From an uncultured Dorea sp. (GTDB lineage: Bacteria > Bacillota > Clostridia > Lachnospirales > Lachnospiraceae), in the NCBI GenBank assembly GCA_947652615.1, contig CANTDX010000040.1:1-35521 (forward strand): a stretch of DNA of 35,521 nt. Reading direction: 5' to 3'. Shown here in pieces: positions 29,253 to 35,521 of this stretch. The notes beneath the pieces were generated by a model. That model was given only the letters and a program-made list of their open reading frames with translations. It searched no databases and was not told the DNA's origin. Numbering within the stretch: the stretch's first letter is position 1; each line of letters opens with the position of its first letter. Both the position numbers and the translations under genes were made by a program.

Positions 29253-30380
29253 ATGATTTGTAAAGAGTTTCAGGATTTGCAACTGTCTGCACTTGGCATG
29301 GGGACAATGAGGCTGCCGCTCACCGACGGGAAGGACGAGAACATTGATGAAGCGGCGACGGCCAGAATGGTGGAGTATGCCATGAATCACGGGATCAACT
29401 ATTATGATACGGCGTGGGGATATCATGGCGGGAATTCGGAGCTTGTCATGGGAAAGATATTGAGTACATATCCGCGTGAAAAGTTCTATCTCGCGTCGAA
29501 GTTCCCGGGATATGATCTTGCCAACATGCCTAAGGTGGAGGAAATCTTTGAGAAACAGCTTGAGAAGTGTCAGGTTTCTTATTTTGATTTCTACCTGTTC
29601 CACAATGTCTGTGAGATGAATATAAACGAATATCTGGATGAGAAGTACGGTATCTTCGAGTATCTGATGAAGCAGAAGGAGAACGGAAGGATCCGGCATC
29701 TGGGATTCTCCGCTCATGGGGATTATGATATCATGAAGCGTTTCCTGGAAGCTTACGGCGATCATATGGAGTTCTGCCAGATCCAGCTTAATTATGTGGA
29801 CTGGAAGTTCCAGGAGGCGAAGGAGAAGGTAGAACTTCTGAATGAATATCATATTCCGATCTGGGTGATGGAGCCGGTGCGCGGCGGTATGCTGGCGTCG
29901 TTGTCTGATGAATACGCGAAGAAGCTTGAGACGTTTCGTCCGGATGAAGAGCCGGCAGCGTGGGCGTTCAGATTCCTGCAATCTATCCCGAATATCGTGG
30001 TGACGCTCTCAGGGATGTCCAACTTCGAACAGCTTGAGAAGAATATCCGGACATATGAGGAGGAGAAGCCTCTGAGTGCAGAAGAGATGGATACACTTCT
30101 TGGTATTGCTGACAGGATGATGAACGGAGTTCCGTGTACGGCCTGTCATTATTGTACAAGCCATTGTCCGCAGGGAATTGATATTCCTTCCATGCTGAAG
30201 CTGTATAATGAGCATAAGTTTTCGGGCGGCGGATTTATCGCTCCGATGGCGCTTATGGCAGTACCGGAGGATAAGCAGCCTTCTGCCTGTGTCGGCTGCA
30301 GAAGCTGTGAAGCAGTGTGCCCGCAGCAGATCAGGATTTCAGAGACATTGGCTGATTTTGCGGGAATGTTAAAAGCGTAG
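29253..30380 (+). CDS. Aldo/keto reductase with C-terminal ferredoxin-type domain
   Basis: A 375-residue reductase. The N-terminal TIM barrel carries aldo/keto reductase motifs: GMGTMRLP, the catalytic-type Tyr in NYYDTAWGYHGG, and FQIQLNYVDW-like EFCQIQLNYVDW. The C-terminal region has two Cys clusters for iron-sulfur centres, CTACHYCTSHCP from C295 and CVGCRSCEAVCP from C346. This domain pairing is common in anaerobic Firmicutes; electrons may pass through ferredoxin. The gene is under the MerR promoter and ends at a strong terminator. The substrate is unknown, probably an aldehyde or ketone. Confidence 0.94.
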   Translation: MICKEFQDLQLSALGMGTMRLPLTDGKDENIDEAATARMVEYAMNHGINYYDTAWGYHGGNSELVMGKILSTYPREKFYLASKFPGYDLANMPKVEEIFEKQLEKCQVSYFDFYLFHNVCEMNINEYLDEKYGIFEYLMKQKENGRIRHLGFSAHGDYDIMKRFLEAYGDHMEFCQIQLNYVDWKFQEAKEKVELLNEYHIPIWVMEPVRGGMLASLSDEYAKKLETFRPDEEPAAWAFRFLQSIPNIVVTLSGMSNFEQLEKNIRTYEEEKPLSAEEMDTLLGIADRMMNGVPCTACHYCTSHCPQGIDIPSMLKLYNEHKFSGGGFIAPMALMAVPEDKQPSACVGCRSCEAVCPQQIRISETLADFAGMLKA

Positions 30381-30385
30381 AGAAG

Positions 30386-30425
30386 GAACTGCCGGGGGAA
30401 TGATGCCGCCCGGCAGTTCTTTTTT
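30386..30425 (+). terminator. Rho-independent terminator after the aldo/keto reductase
   Basis: GAACTGCCGGG (30386-30396) pairs with CCCGGCAGTTC (30409-30419) and is followed by a run of T ending at 30425. It overlaps the end of the convergent peptidoglycan-binding gene fragment and may act on both strands. Confidence 0.92.
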
Positions 30426-30810
30426 AAGTTAACTCTGCGATTCTTGACACGCCCACGTATATTTCGGAGACTTTATACCATGTGCTGTAGTCTGTGATAC
30501 CGGTCTGGGGGAGGCCGAACACCGACTGGATCTTGCGGATGGCAGCGGATGTGGCGGGACCGTAGATCCCATCGACCGTGACCTTTGGGATGGCAGGGTA
30601 GGAGCCGGCGATCACGTTGATCTGTTCCTGGAGCTGGCGTACCTTATCCCCTCTTGAGCCGATCTCCAGATTATATCCGGGCCAGGATGCCGGGATGCCG
30701 GAGATGGCTTCGGCGGTATTGATATACATGTTGTCGCCATAGTAGTAACGGAGGATCTCGATGGGAGAGTAGCCCTGATCGCCCAGGGACTTGCTTCCCC
30801 ACTGTGTCAT
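30424..30810 (-). pseudogene. C-terminal fragment of a SpoIID-like, peptidoglycan-binding protein, cut at the element junction
   Basis: The open frame of 128 residues begins MTQWGSKSLGDQGYS and continues PIEILRYYYGDN, which is the conserved end of the SpoIID/LytB family (GMSQxGAxxxAxxG...HYY). A peptidoglycan-binding type 1 domain follows (IGSRGDKVRQLQEQINVIAG, VDGIYGPATSAAIRKIQ). The ATG has no ribosome binding site, and reading continues in frame upstream as TGG ATG ACA CAG, matching the expected WMTQWG. The N-terminal catalytic-type part is absent, so the gene is interrupted here. The serine recombinase gene begins its 3' end 62 bases away, so insertion of the element explains the break (inference). 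SpoIID acts in engulfment during sporulation; this relative is probably spore or cell-wall related. Confidence 0.75.
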
Positions 30811-30830
30811 CCATGTGGTAACAACGTATA
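30805..30830. other. Likely att junction of the integrative element
   Basis: Homology to the SpoIID-like gene holds in frame up to TGG ATG (about 30805-30813), then the sequence no longer fits the protein family. CCATGTGG at 30811-30818 is a near-palindrome. Large serine recombinases cross over at a 2-bp core in an imperfect dyad, so the crossover is probably within this interval. The other junction would be beyond position 35521. Confidence 0.4.
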
Positions 30831-30839
30831 AAACAGTGC

Positions 30840-30862
30840 TAAGCCTTGTAGATCAAGGCTTA
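30840..30862 (-). terminator. Hairpin after the recombinase gene
   Basis: TAAGCCTTG and CAAGGCTTA form a perfect 9-bp stem with loop TAGAT, just past the recombinase stop. The following minus-strand sequence has only a short T run (TGTTTTAT), so it is a weak terminator or part of the recombination site. Confidence 0.6.
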
Positions 30863-30872
30863 GCGCGTATGA

Positions 30873-32357
30873 TCAGCTTCGGTACAGGATATAGAAGACC
30901 TTCAAAGTATTGGTCTGACGGTTATAGACGATCTTATCAATGATCTGACGGAGTGCAGCGTTCTTCCGCGTGTTGGTATACTGATCGGATGATACGATCG
31001 CGTATACGTTACTTACTTTTTGGAGGATAGCAGCAGTCGCATCCTGAGTGTTGTCAGAATTACCGTCAGCCAGCTCAGATAATTGGCGCTCTATATCGTC
31101 TCTTTCCTTCAGGAGCAATTTCTTATTATCCTTGTATTCATCAAGTGTATCAATTCCTTCCCGGTATGACGCCTTGATCCGCTCCTCTTTGACTGCAATT
31201 CCTTTTAACCGTTCTTTCAATATGGCTCGTACATTAACGATTTCAACCGGTTCGAAATGCCGGAGTTCAAAATCAATATTCCCTGTATCTATCACATTCT
31301 GCAGATTGCTCAGAACATCCTTTTCAAGGACCATGGAGCTGATTCCGTTTGGCTTGGGACATTTTCCTTTACTGTAGCCGAAACAGGAGAAATAAGAATA
31401 ACTGTCTCCGTTTCGGCGGTATTTCGTGCAGGCCGTGAGGGTGCGTCCGCAGTCAGGGCATTTCAATAAGCCTGAAAGCCAGTGTTTGTAGGTGGCAGCA
31501 GGACGGGCGCCCTTGGGTGTGTAATTATGCTTATACCGCTCCTGGGCCTTGTCAAAGAGTTCTTTGGTAATGATAGCTTCATGTTCTCCATCTGCTATGA
31601 TCCATTCTGACCGGTCTTTGATCTCGTTGGTATCATTTTTAGTCCGGTTCCACCGGATCATACCGCAGTAGGTAGGATTCTGGAGAATGTATTCTATGGA
31701 CCTGCGCTCAAACGGTTTGTTGTGGGACGTCTTGAATCCCAGGGAATTCAGATACCTGGCAATATCGAAAAAATTAGAATTCTCATTCACATATTTTTCA
31801 AATATGATCTTAATGATCCGGGCTTCTTCAGGTACGATAACAGGCGGTTTGCCATGTTCCTGGATCCGATAGCCGAGCGGCGGCCGTGCCTGGTAGGATC
31901 CCCGCATGGCGTTCTCTTTCATGCCGCGGAATACTTCGCCGGATAAACGGATAGAGTAATACTCATCCATCCATTCTATAATACGCTCGATCAGGGAGCC
32001 AAAGGGACCGTCAACCAAAGGTTCTGACACGCTGATCACATCTACGTTATTCTGTTTTTTCAGCAAGGACTTGTAGACAATGCTTTCCTCCTGATTCCGG
32101 GCGAAACGGCTGTATTTCCACACGAGGATTGTGTCTACAGGGTGTTCTTTTGATTTGGCGGAAGCAATCATCTCTTGAAACTCTGGCCGTTTGTCGGCTT
32201 TGCGGCCAGATACGCCCAACTCGCAGAAGATTTTTAAGATTATGATATTATTTTTCTTAGCATATTCCCGCAGCAGCTTCTCCTGAGAGTCTGGAGAAAT
32301 CTCCTCCTGGTCGTGGGTGCTGACACGGACATAGCCATATGCGTAACGTTGCGGCAT
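30873..32357 (-). CDS. Large serine recombinase (site-specific integrase)
   Basis: A 494-residue serine integrase. The resolvase domain has the nucleophile S13 in YVRVSTHDQ and Arg residues in WKYSRFARN. A recombinase domain follows (RGSYQARPPLGYRI, LNSLGFKTSHNKPF, IEYILQNPTYCGMI), then a zinc ribbon (LLKCPDCGRTL ... YSYFSCFGYSKGKC) and a coiled coil (KERLKGIAVKEERIKASY). It is shorter than phage PhiC31 integrase but has all domains. Such enzymes integrate and excise elements without host factors, with excision needing a directionality factor (known of the family). AGGAG lies upstream of the ATG. It sits at the border of the interrupted SpoIID-like gene, which fits an integrase at its att site. 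Confidence 0.94.
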   Translation of the reverse strand: MPQRYAYGYVRVSTHDQEEISPDSQEKLLREYAKKNNIIILKIFCELGVSGRKADKRPEFQEMIASAKSKEHPVDTILVWKYSRFARNQEESIVYKSLLKKQNNVDVISVSEPLVDGPFGSLIERIIEWMDEYYSIRLSGEVFRGMKENAMRGSYQARPPLGYRIQEHGKPPVIVPEEARIIKIIFEKYVNENSNFFDIARYLNSLGFKTSHNKPFERRSIEYILQNPTYCGMIRWNRTKNDTNEIKDRSEWIIADGEHEAIITKELFDKAQERYKHNYTPKGARPAATYKHWLSGLLKCPDCGRTLTACTKYRRNGDSYSYFSCFGYSKGKCPKPNGISSMVLEKDVLSNLQNVIDTGNIDFELRHFEPVEIVNVRAILKERLKGIAVKEERIKASYREGIDTLDEYKDNKKLLLKERDDIERQLSELADGNSDNTQDATAAILQKVSNVYAIVSSDQYTNTRKNAALRQIIDKIVYNRQTNTLKVFYILYRS

Positions 32358-32402
32358 GGTATCATCTCCTAATATAGAATGTATGTGAAAAAGGGTATAA
32401 AA

Positions 32403-32431
32403 ATAACAGGCAGTCTCTTGCTGCCTGTTAT
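32403..32431 (-). terminator. Rho-independent terminator after the Uma2 gene
   Basis: ATAACAGGCAG (32403-32413) and CTGCCTGTTAT (32421-32431) form a perfect 11-bp stem with a 7-base loop. On the minus strand it is followed by TTTTTATA. It isolates the recombinase gene from Uma2. Confidence 0.85.
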
Positions 32432-32452
32432 CAAAGACTGCATAGGCGGTTT

Positions 32453-33004
32453 CTATTGCAGATTCAATTCTTGAAAATCAATCCAAAGATCATCATAAAT
32501 ATTGACTTTTATTCTGTCCTGGAATGTGTATGAATCCACACTAAATTCAGCTTGATCAAAGAAGTACACGAAAACTTTTTCGTTTCTGGGATCTACGATC
32601 CAATATTCACGCACCCCGGCATCTTTATAAAGGTTCAGTTTTCGGATATAGTCATGCTCGGGATTGCCGGGGGATATGATCTCAATGATCCAGTCAGGAG
32701 CGCCGGTGCATCCCTGCTCAGTCAGCTTATCAGGATCACAGATAACACTGATATCTGGCTCAACAATATTCTTTCTGTCTTTAAAAAGTTTGACTGCAAA
32801 AGGCGCATAATAAACTTTGCAAGAACCTTTCTTCGAATTGATATAATTCCCAATACAGATATGCAATGCCGATGAAATTTCCTGATGAACCCGGCTTGGA
32901 GCTGCCTGATAATAGATTTGTCCATCAATCAATTCGGCCCGGACATCCTCGGGGATATTGTAGTAATCTTCTTCGGTATATATTTTTGCTTGTGCTAATG
33001 CCAT
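32453..33004 (-). CDS. Uma2-family putative endonuclease
   Basis: A 183-residue protein of the Uma2 (DUF820) family, which has a PD-(D/E)XK restriction-endonuclease fold. It contains RAELIDGQIYYQAAPSRVHQ, VEPDISVICD, WIIEIISPGNPEHD and GVREYWIVDP. The Asp in EPDIS and the Glu in WIIEI are the expected metal ligands, so it may be active. The family is common in cyanobacteria and in mobile DNA; its cellular role is unclear. A GGAGG site precedes the ATG. It is a single-gene unit, with its own terminator downstream. Confidence 0.9.
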   Translation of the reverse strand: MALAQAKIYTEEDYYNIPEDVRAELIDGQIYYQAAPSRVHQEISSALHICIGNYINSKKGSCKVYYAPFAVKLFKDRKNIVEPDISVICDPDKLTEQGCTGAPDWIIEIISPGNPEHDYIRKLNLYKDAGVREYWIVDPRNEKVFVYFFDQAEFSVDSYTFQDRIKVNIYDDLWIDFQELNLQ

Positions 33005-33098
33005 AGTGATAACCTCCTTATGAGTGATTTTGTGCGTTTCATCACTGTCTCATTTGTCCGACCTTACATTTGAGAAGTATATATAAACGCTGAAATAG

Positions 33099-33737
33099 CT
33101 AAATTTTATTCAATTTGATTTGGTGCTCCAGTTTGAAATTTTTTATGTAATGTTGAAAATTATTTATTAAAGTTTTTTCTGCTAGCTGCAAGGATTTTAT
33201 GCGGGTAGATGTTTCTAGCAGTTTGCTTTTTATATTTGCATAGGAAAAAGGAATCTTGCAATGTTCAATAATATTTGATGCGCTATTGATCTTACATTCG
33301 GCTAAAATGGCATCTGGACAGGTAAACTGGTATGCAAATGCCTCACAGTGAACTTCATTGTTGGGACGGTCGGCATAATGGAAAACATCGGGTTTCTCAT
33401 ATGCAATCCCGGATTTCACCAGATAAAGCAGTTTAGACAGCGTCCATCGTATTTCAGCGTCAGGCATCTGCTCATCATATAAGATAATATAGTGTTCCGT
33501 CGCACTGACATACATAACGATTCCTTTACCGCCGCTTGAATAGTAGTCTTCTTCGTGTCCTCCCTTACGGGCAACAAACTGCATTGGCAGTATCAAGATG
33601 GAAGAGTTGATGAAATGGTCAAATTCTGATAAAACAGGAAGACTCTTTTCATCAAAGTCTATCAGAGTATCATAGGCGATAAAACGGATATACTTGTCTT
33701 CTTCTCTTGACAGGTCATTTTCTTTGAAAAAATGCAT
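33099..33737 (-). CDS. ImmA/IrrE-like protein lacking the HExxH zinc motif
   Basis: A 212-residue protein. EIRWTLSKLLYLVKSG sits where ImmA/IrrE metallopeptidases have RFTLAHELGH. The following EVHCEAFAYQFTCPDAIL resembles the E-x-x-A-x-x-F-A helix of the same family, and SYANIKSKLLE its end. The His-Glu pair of the zinc site is missing, so protease activity is not expected. ImmA-type proteins in mobile elements cleave a cI-like repressor to trigger excision (known of the family); a dead copy might bind without cutting, or be inactive. The AAGGAG site and start codon lie within a 16-bp inverted repeat. The family call is tentative. Confidence 0.55.
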   Translation of the reverse strand: MHFFKENDLSREEDKYIRFIAYDTLIDFDEKSLPVLSEFDHFINSSILILPMQFVARKGGHEEDYYSSGGKGIVMYVSATEHYIILYDEQMPDAEIRWTLSKLLYLVKSGIAYEKPDVFHYADRPNNEVHCEAFAYQFTCPDAILAECKINSASNIIEHCKIPFSYANIKSKLLETSTRIKSLQLAEKTLINNFQHYIKNFKLEHQIKLNKI

Positions 33738-33780
33738 ATATAATCATCTCCTTTCGACAAGTATATTATATATGCATTTT
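33729..33780. repeat. Perfect 16-bp inverted repeat across promoter and start codon
   Basis: AAAATGCATATATAAT (33729-33744) is the exact reverse complement of ATTATATATGCATTTT (33765-33780), with 20 bases between. The left arm contains the start codon of the ImmA-like gene; the right arm holds its predicted -10. The ribosome binding site lies in the spacer. It may be a paired operator or, if transcription starts further upstream, a hairpin over the start codon. Confidence 0.85.
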
Positions 33781-33782
33781 AT
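33754..33782 (+). repeat. 29-bp direct repeat, copy 1
   Basis: The 29 bases from TCGACAAG to CATTTTAT are identical to those at 34669-34697. This copy overlaps the promoter of the ImmA-like gene. CAGTTATGCA follows about 36 bases on. Confidence 0.9.
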
Positions 33783-33792
33783 CATCATACAA
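33765..33792 (-). promoter_or_regulatory. Predicted promoter of the ImmA-like gene
   Basis: On the minus strand TTGTAT (33792-33787) and TATAAT (33770-33765) are separated by 16 bases. Transcription would start near 33758, leaving a short leader with AAGGAGATG. The -10 and spacer are part of both the inverted and the direct repeat. Confidence 0.6.
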
Positions 33793-33899
33793 TTTCCATT
33801 CAGCAATCTAATTCCTGACAGTTATGCACCCCTATTGCATATTTGACTCTGCTATATTCCGGTATGTCAGGTATCCCGATCAGATTCACCGGCACATCA

Positions 33900-34310
33900 T
33901 CAAATACGACTTAACATATCAGATGGAGTAATTGCAGGTATATTTGAGGTGGAAAAATCGTTGGTGTTTCTCGTAATGATGTATTCGGCATGATTTTGTG
34001 CTGCACACTCATCTTGCAGACAATCCTCAAAATCAGAGAAATCATCTCTTTCCAGGGCATGTTGTACGTTTTCGTGATTGACATTGGCTACTTGGAGAAA
34101 TTTTAGAATTCCAAGGAGTAAATGTCTGCGTTCTTCGGCGGAATATCTTTTCCGGAGGATATAAAAAATATTTGAAACAGAATGGAAAGCAATAAATCCA
34201 TGTATTTTTTTAGATGCACAGAGGGACAACACATCATTGGATGCCCTATAGAACGGCTCACGTTTTTCCAGTACATCTAAAATGACATTTGTATCAATTA
34301 AAACGTGCAT
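33900..34310 (-). CDS. PIN-domain toxin (VapC-like RNase)
   Basis: A 136-residue PIN-domain protein. The first acidic residue is D6 in VLIDTNVILDVL, typical of the family. Further acidic residues occur in DDFSDFEDCLQDECA, with ITRNTNDF near the end. PIN toxins are Mg-dependent endoribonucleases acting on tRNA or rRNA (known of the family). It overlaps the upstream antitoxin gene by 17 bases, the usual antitoxin-first order. The gap behind it (33738-33899) contains no gene I can recognise. Confidence 0.88.
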   Translation of the reverse strand: MHVLIDTNVILDVLEKREPFYRASNDVLSLCASKKIHGFIAFHSVSNIFYILRKRYSAEERRHLLLGILKFLQVANVNHENVQHALERDDFSDFEDCLQDECAAQNHAEYIITRNTNDFSTSNIPAITPSDMLSRI

Positions 34311-34551
34311 ACTTTTCTTCCCTCATTTCTTCCAATTCTTTTTTATAATCAAAATCAGCGGGCAGTGTGCCAGCAAAAGACTGCAACACCCGGAATCCTT
34401 CCATACTTTCGGATGTATCAGTAGAGTTTACTGGAAGTTCCGTTTTGACATCTTGATGAATCCATATTGAGCAAATGAAATCATATAAGGATTCCAGAGA
34501 CTGCTCTGGCATTTTTTGGAGAAGATCGATAGTTTTTTCTAAAGTTGACAT
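34294..34551 (-). CDS. Antitoxin partner of the PIN toxin
   Basis: An 85-residue acidic protein starting MSTLEKTIDLLQKMPEQSLE, with a helical N-terminus like other small antitoxins (LLQKMP...LYDFI) and a disordered tail ending in KKELEEMREEKYARFN. The tail is the kind of segment that wraps a PIN toxin. No classical AbrB or RHH domain is clear. Overlap with the toxin gene supports the pairing. The start is preceded by AAAGGAT. Confidence 0.75.
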   Translation of the reverse strand: MSTLEKTIDLLQKMPEQSLESLYDFICSIWIHQDVKTELPVNSTDTSESMEGFRVLQSFAGTLPADFDYKKELEEMREEKYARFN

Positions 34552-34668
34552 AAATAAAACATCCTTTCTATAGTTTATTGGTTAACAGATTCCTTGCCTT
34601 CGCCCCCTGTAATATTCGAAACAGATCTGATGCCGGGCAGTTATGCATCTTTAGACTTGAACATCTTA

Positions 34669-34697
34669 TCGACAAGTATATTATATATGCATTTTAT
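34669..34697 (+). repeat. 29-bp direct repeat, copy 2
   Basis: Identical over 29 bases to 33754-33782, 915 bp away. Here the minus-strand -10 TATAAT is kept but the -35 position reads TGGCAT instead of TTGTAT. This copy is about 120 bases upstream of the PIN antitoxin start. CAGTTATGCA lies on its other side, at about 34638-34647. Confidence 0.9.
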
Positions 34698-34717
34698 TAT
34701 TATGCCATTAAAACGAA

Positions 34718-34951
34718 TTATGCAGCGACATTGTTGTAGTGTACAATAGCAACCTCGGTCATGGCATTTTTCATCTGGTTTACAATTTTTTCTAATTGTA
34801 TCGCAACTTCATGACTATAAGATACTTCACCGCATTGAGAACATACTTGTGAGGGTACACCTTTTACAATGATAATACAGTTGTCCAAATCTGCAATGAA
34901 GTTTGTTTCTTTATCTACTAAATTTCCTTTACACATAATGCATTCGCTCAT
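34718..34951 (-). CDS. YgiT-type zinc-finger protein (MqsA-like antitoxin)
   Basis: A 77-residue protein with two CxxC pairs (CIMCKGNLVD and CSQCGEVSYS), the YgiT/MqsA N-terminal zinc domain. GVPSQVCSQCGE is typical. It has no C-terminal helix-turn-helix, so it is a short member. It is the second gene after a DUF4258 toxin, only 3 bases apart; toxin-first order is usual for MqsRA-like pairs. A decayed relative lies at 2770-2971. Confidence 0.88.
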   Translation of the reverse strand: MSECIMCKGNLVDKETNFIADLDNCIIIVKGVPSQVCSQCGEVSYSHEVAIQLEKIVNQMKNAMTEVAIVHYNNVAA

Positions 34952-34954
34952 ATA

Positions 34955-35272
34955 TTATTCCACCTTTCTCGTTTTAAAATCATCCAGCCATTTTTCTTTG
35001 GTCGGTATGTATGCGGTTATTAACCAGAGTTCAGTTCCGCTGTCATTTGGGGCACATACTACATGGATAATATCATTAGATGCGCGGTATCCCATAATTA
35101 GACAACTTGGGAATGGGTAGTCACTGGGATAGAGTTCTATAATTTCACCGTTGAGAATAGCTGTCTGTACATCTTCCATACTGATATCTCTTTGAGCAAG
35201 CCTTATAAATATATGCTTTGTCCAACGTAATTTATTTGAAGAACAAAGTTGTCTGATTAAATTTAATTCCAT
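34955..35272 (-). CDS. DUF4258 protein (RelE/MqsR-like toxin)
   Basis: A 105-residue protein of the DUF4258 family. It contains RWTKHIFIRLAQRDISMEDV, then EIIELYPSDYPFPSCLIMGY and the strand IIHVVCAPNDSGTELWLITAYIP. The fold is related to RelE/MqsR RNases (known of the family), so it is probably an mRNA-cutting toxin. It is partnered by the YgiT-type gene just downstream. Its ribosome binding site is not strong. Confidence 0.88.
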   Translation of the reverse strand: MELNLIRQLCSSNKLRWTKHIFIRLAQRDISMEDVQTAILNGEIIELYPSDYPFPSCLIMGYRASNDIIHVVCAPNDSGTELWLITAYIPTKEKWLDDFKTRKVE

Positions 35273-35369
35273 TCCATATTTTCTCCTTGTGGTGCATTTT
35301 TCATTGGCTTGTTTCTTTGATTTTATAATTGAAAAGTATGCAAGCCAGAGCGCTGATGGTCAGATGGAA

Positions 35370-35383
35370 GAGGATATATCCTC
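35370..35383. repeat. GAGGATATATCCTC palindrome
   Basis: A perfect 14-bp palindrome lies in the gap between the HicB fragment and the DUF4258 toxin, upstream of the toxin. It could be an operator for the toxin-antitoxin genes. No promoter next to it is convincing. Confidence 0.5.
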
Positions 35384-35400
35384 CTTTACTGTAGGAAGTA

Positions 35401-35418
35401 CCGGGCTTTAGAGCCCGG
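35401..35418 (-). terminator. Hairpin downstream of hicB
   Basis: CCGGGC and GCCCGG form a 6-bp stem with a 6-base loop, about 20 bases past the HicB stop on the minus strand. There is no strong T tract, so it may be a weak terminator. Confidence 0.5.
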
Positions 35419-35438
35419 CCTATTTGAAAATTTAGGTG

Positions 35439-35519
35439 TTAAGCCTGTATTTTGGAGAGAAGTGCTTCTTGTAATGCCTGGGAAAAGTTGATTCCCATAG
35501 AAATGGCACGGTCATTCAG
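35439..35519 (-). CDS. HicB-family antitoxin, C-terminal end (partial)
   Basis: Reading left from the window edge, the frame gives LNDRAISMGINFSQALQEAL and ends in LSKIQA with a TAA at 35439-35441. The pattern is the usual end of HicB antitoxins (LNELA..GINFSQVLQEAL). The rest of the gene, and probably the small HicA toxin, lies outside the window. It would be the third toxin-antitoxin module of this element. Confidence 0.75.
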   Translation of the reverse strand: MNDRAISMGINFSQALQEALLSKIQA

Positions 35520-35521
35520 CC

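Larger units (their letters stand above)
30811..35521. mobile_element. Left end of a serine-recombinase integrative element (partial)
   Basis: The region from the break in the SpoIID-like gene to the window edge carries a large serine recombinase at its border, an Uma2 protein, an ImmA/IrrE-like protein and three toxin-antitoxin modules. All genes read to the left, and the DNA is more AT-rich than the centre of the window. No conjugation, phage structural or replication gene is in the visible part, so its type (prophage, ICE or IME) cannot be told. Confidence 0.65.

Noticed and set aside
33793..33899. Possible coding remnant on the minus strand behind the PIN gene (VVFDDVPVNLIG)
   Set aside because: A short open frame exists but has no start signals, and I recognise no family; it may be decayed DNA.

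Overview
The window looks like chromosome of a spore-forming, low-to-mid GC Firmicute, most likely a gut Lachnospiraceae. This rests on the run pyrH-frr-uppS-cdsA-dxr-rseP, strong GGAGG-type ribosome binding sites, a SpoIID-like gene fragment, and the mix of sugar ABC transporter, DegV, MerR and HxlR genes. The species cannot be named from the sequence alone. A conserved middle section (about 3.1-30.4 kb) is flanked by two more AT-rich accessory sections.

Left accessory section (1-3.1 kb). It holds the tail of a DUF4869-type gene, a P-loop ATPase directly behind it, and a Schlafen/AlbA_2-type ATP-binding protein. The last gene carries an array of 11-bp tandem repeats inside its coding sequence. 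A frameshifted relic of a YgiT/MqsA antitoxin follows.

Sugar section (3.1-13.4 kb). An M42 aminopeptidase and a 32-residue protein come first. A YesL (DUF624) membrane protein then lies divergent from a GH2 beta-galactosidase operon (enzyme, two permeases, lipoprotein binding protein, strong terminator). The shared intergenic region carries repeated TTTACTAGTAAA-type operators, one of them inside the promoter spacer. An EamA exporter and an EbgR-like LacI regulator follow; the regulator is the obvious candidate to bind those operators.

Mixed section (13.4-23.4 kb). A TetR regulator is divergent from a DegV lipid-binding protein over a clear palindrome. A two-component system follows, whose kinase has a long acidic helical sensor region. 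A small Nif11-like protein with an STNGGGEN motif lies beside a collapsed ATPase/DUF3226-like relic. Next come a MoxR-DUF58-DUF4129 operon and an HxlR/nitroreductase divergent pair.

Housekeeping section (23.5-30.4 kb). pyrH, frr, uppS, cdsA, dxr and rseP link UMP kinase, ribosome recycling, undecaprenyl-PP and CDP-diacylglycerol synthesis, the MEP isoprenoid pathway and site-2 proteolysis. A MerR gene and an aldo/keto reductase with ferredoxin-type clusters follow, behind a 19-bp-spacer promoter.

Right accessory section (30.4 kb to the end). A SpoIID/peptidoglycan-binding gene is cut at its conserved WMTQWGSK motif. A large serine recombinase gene lies beside the cut, and behind it are an Uma2 nuclease, an ImmA/IrrE-like protein without its zinc motif, a PIN toxin-antitoxin pair, a DUF4258/YgiT pair and the end of a HicB antitoxin. 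This reads as one end of an integrative element inserted in a sporulation-type gene; the other end lies beyond the window.
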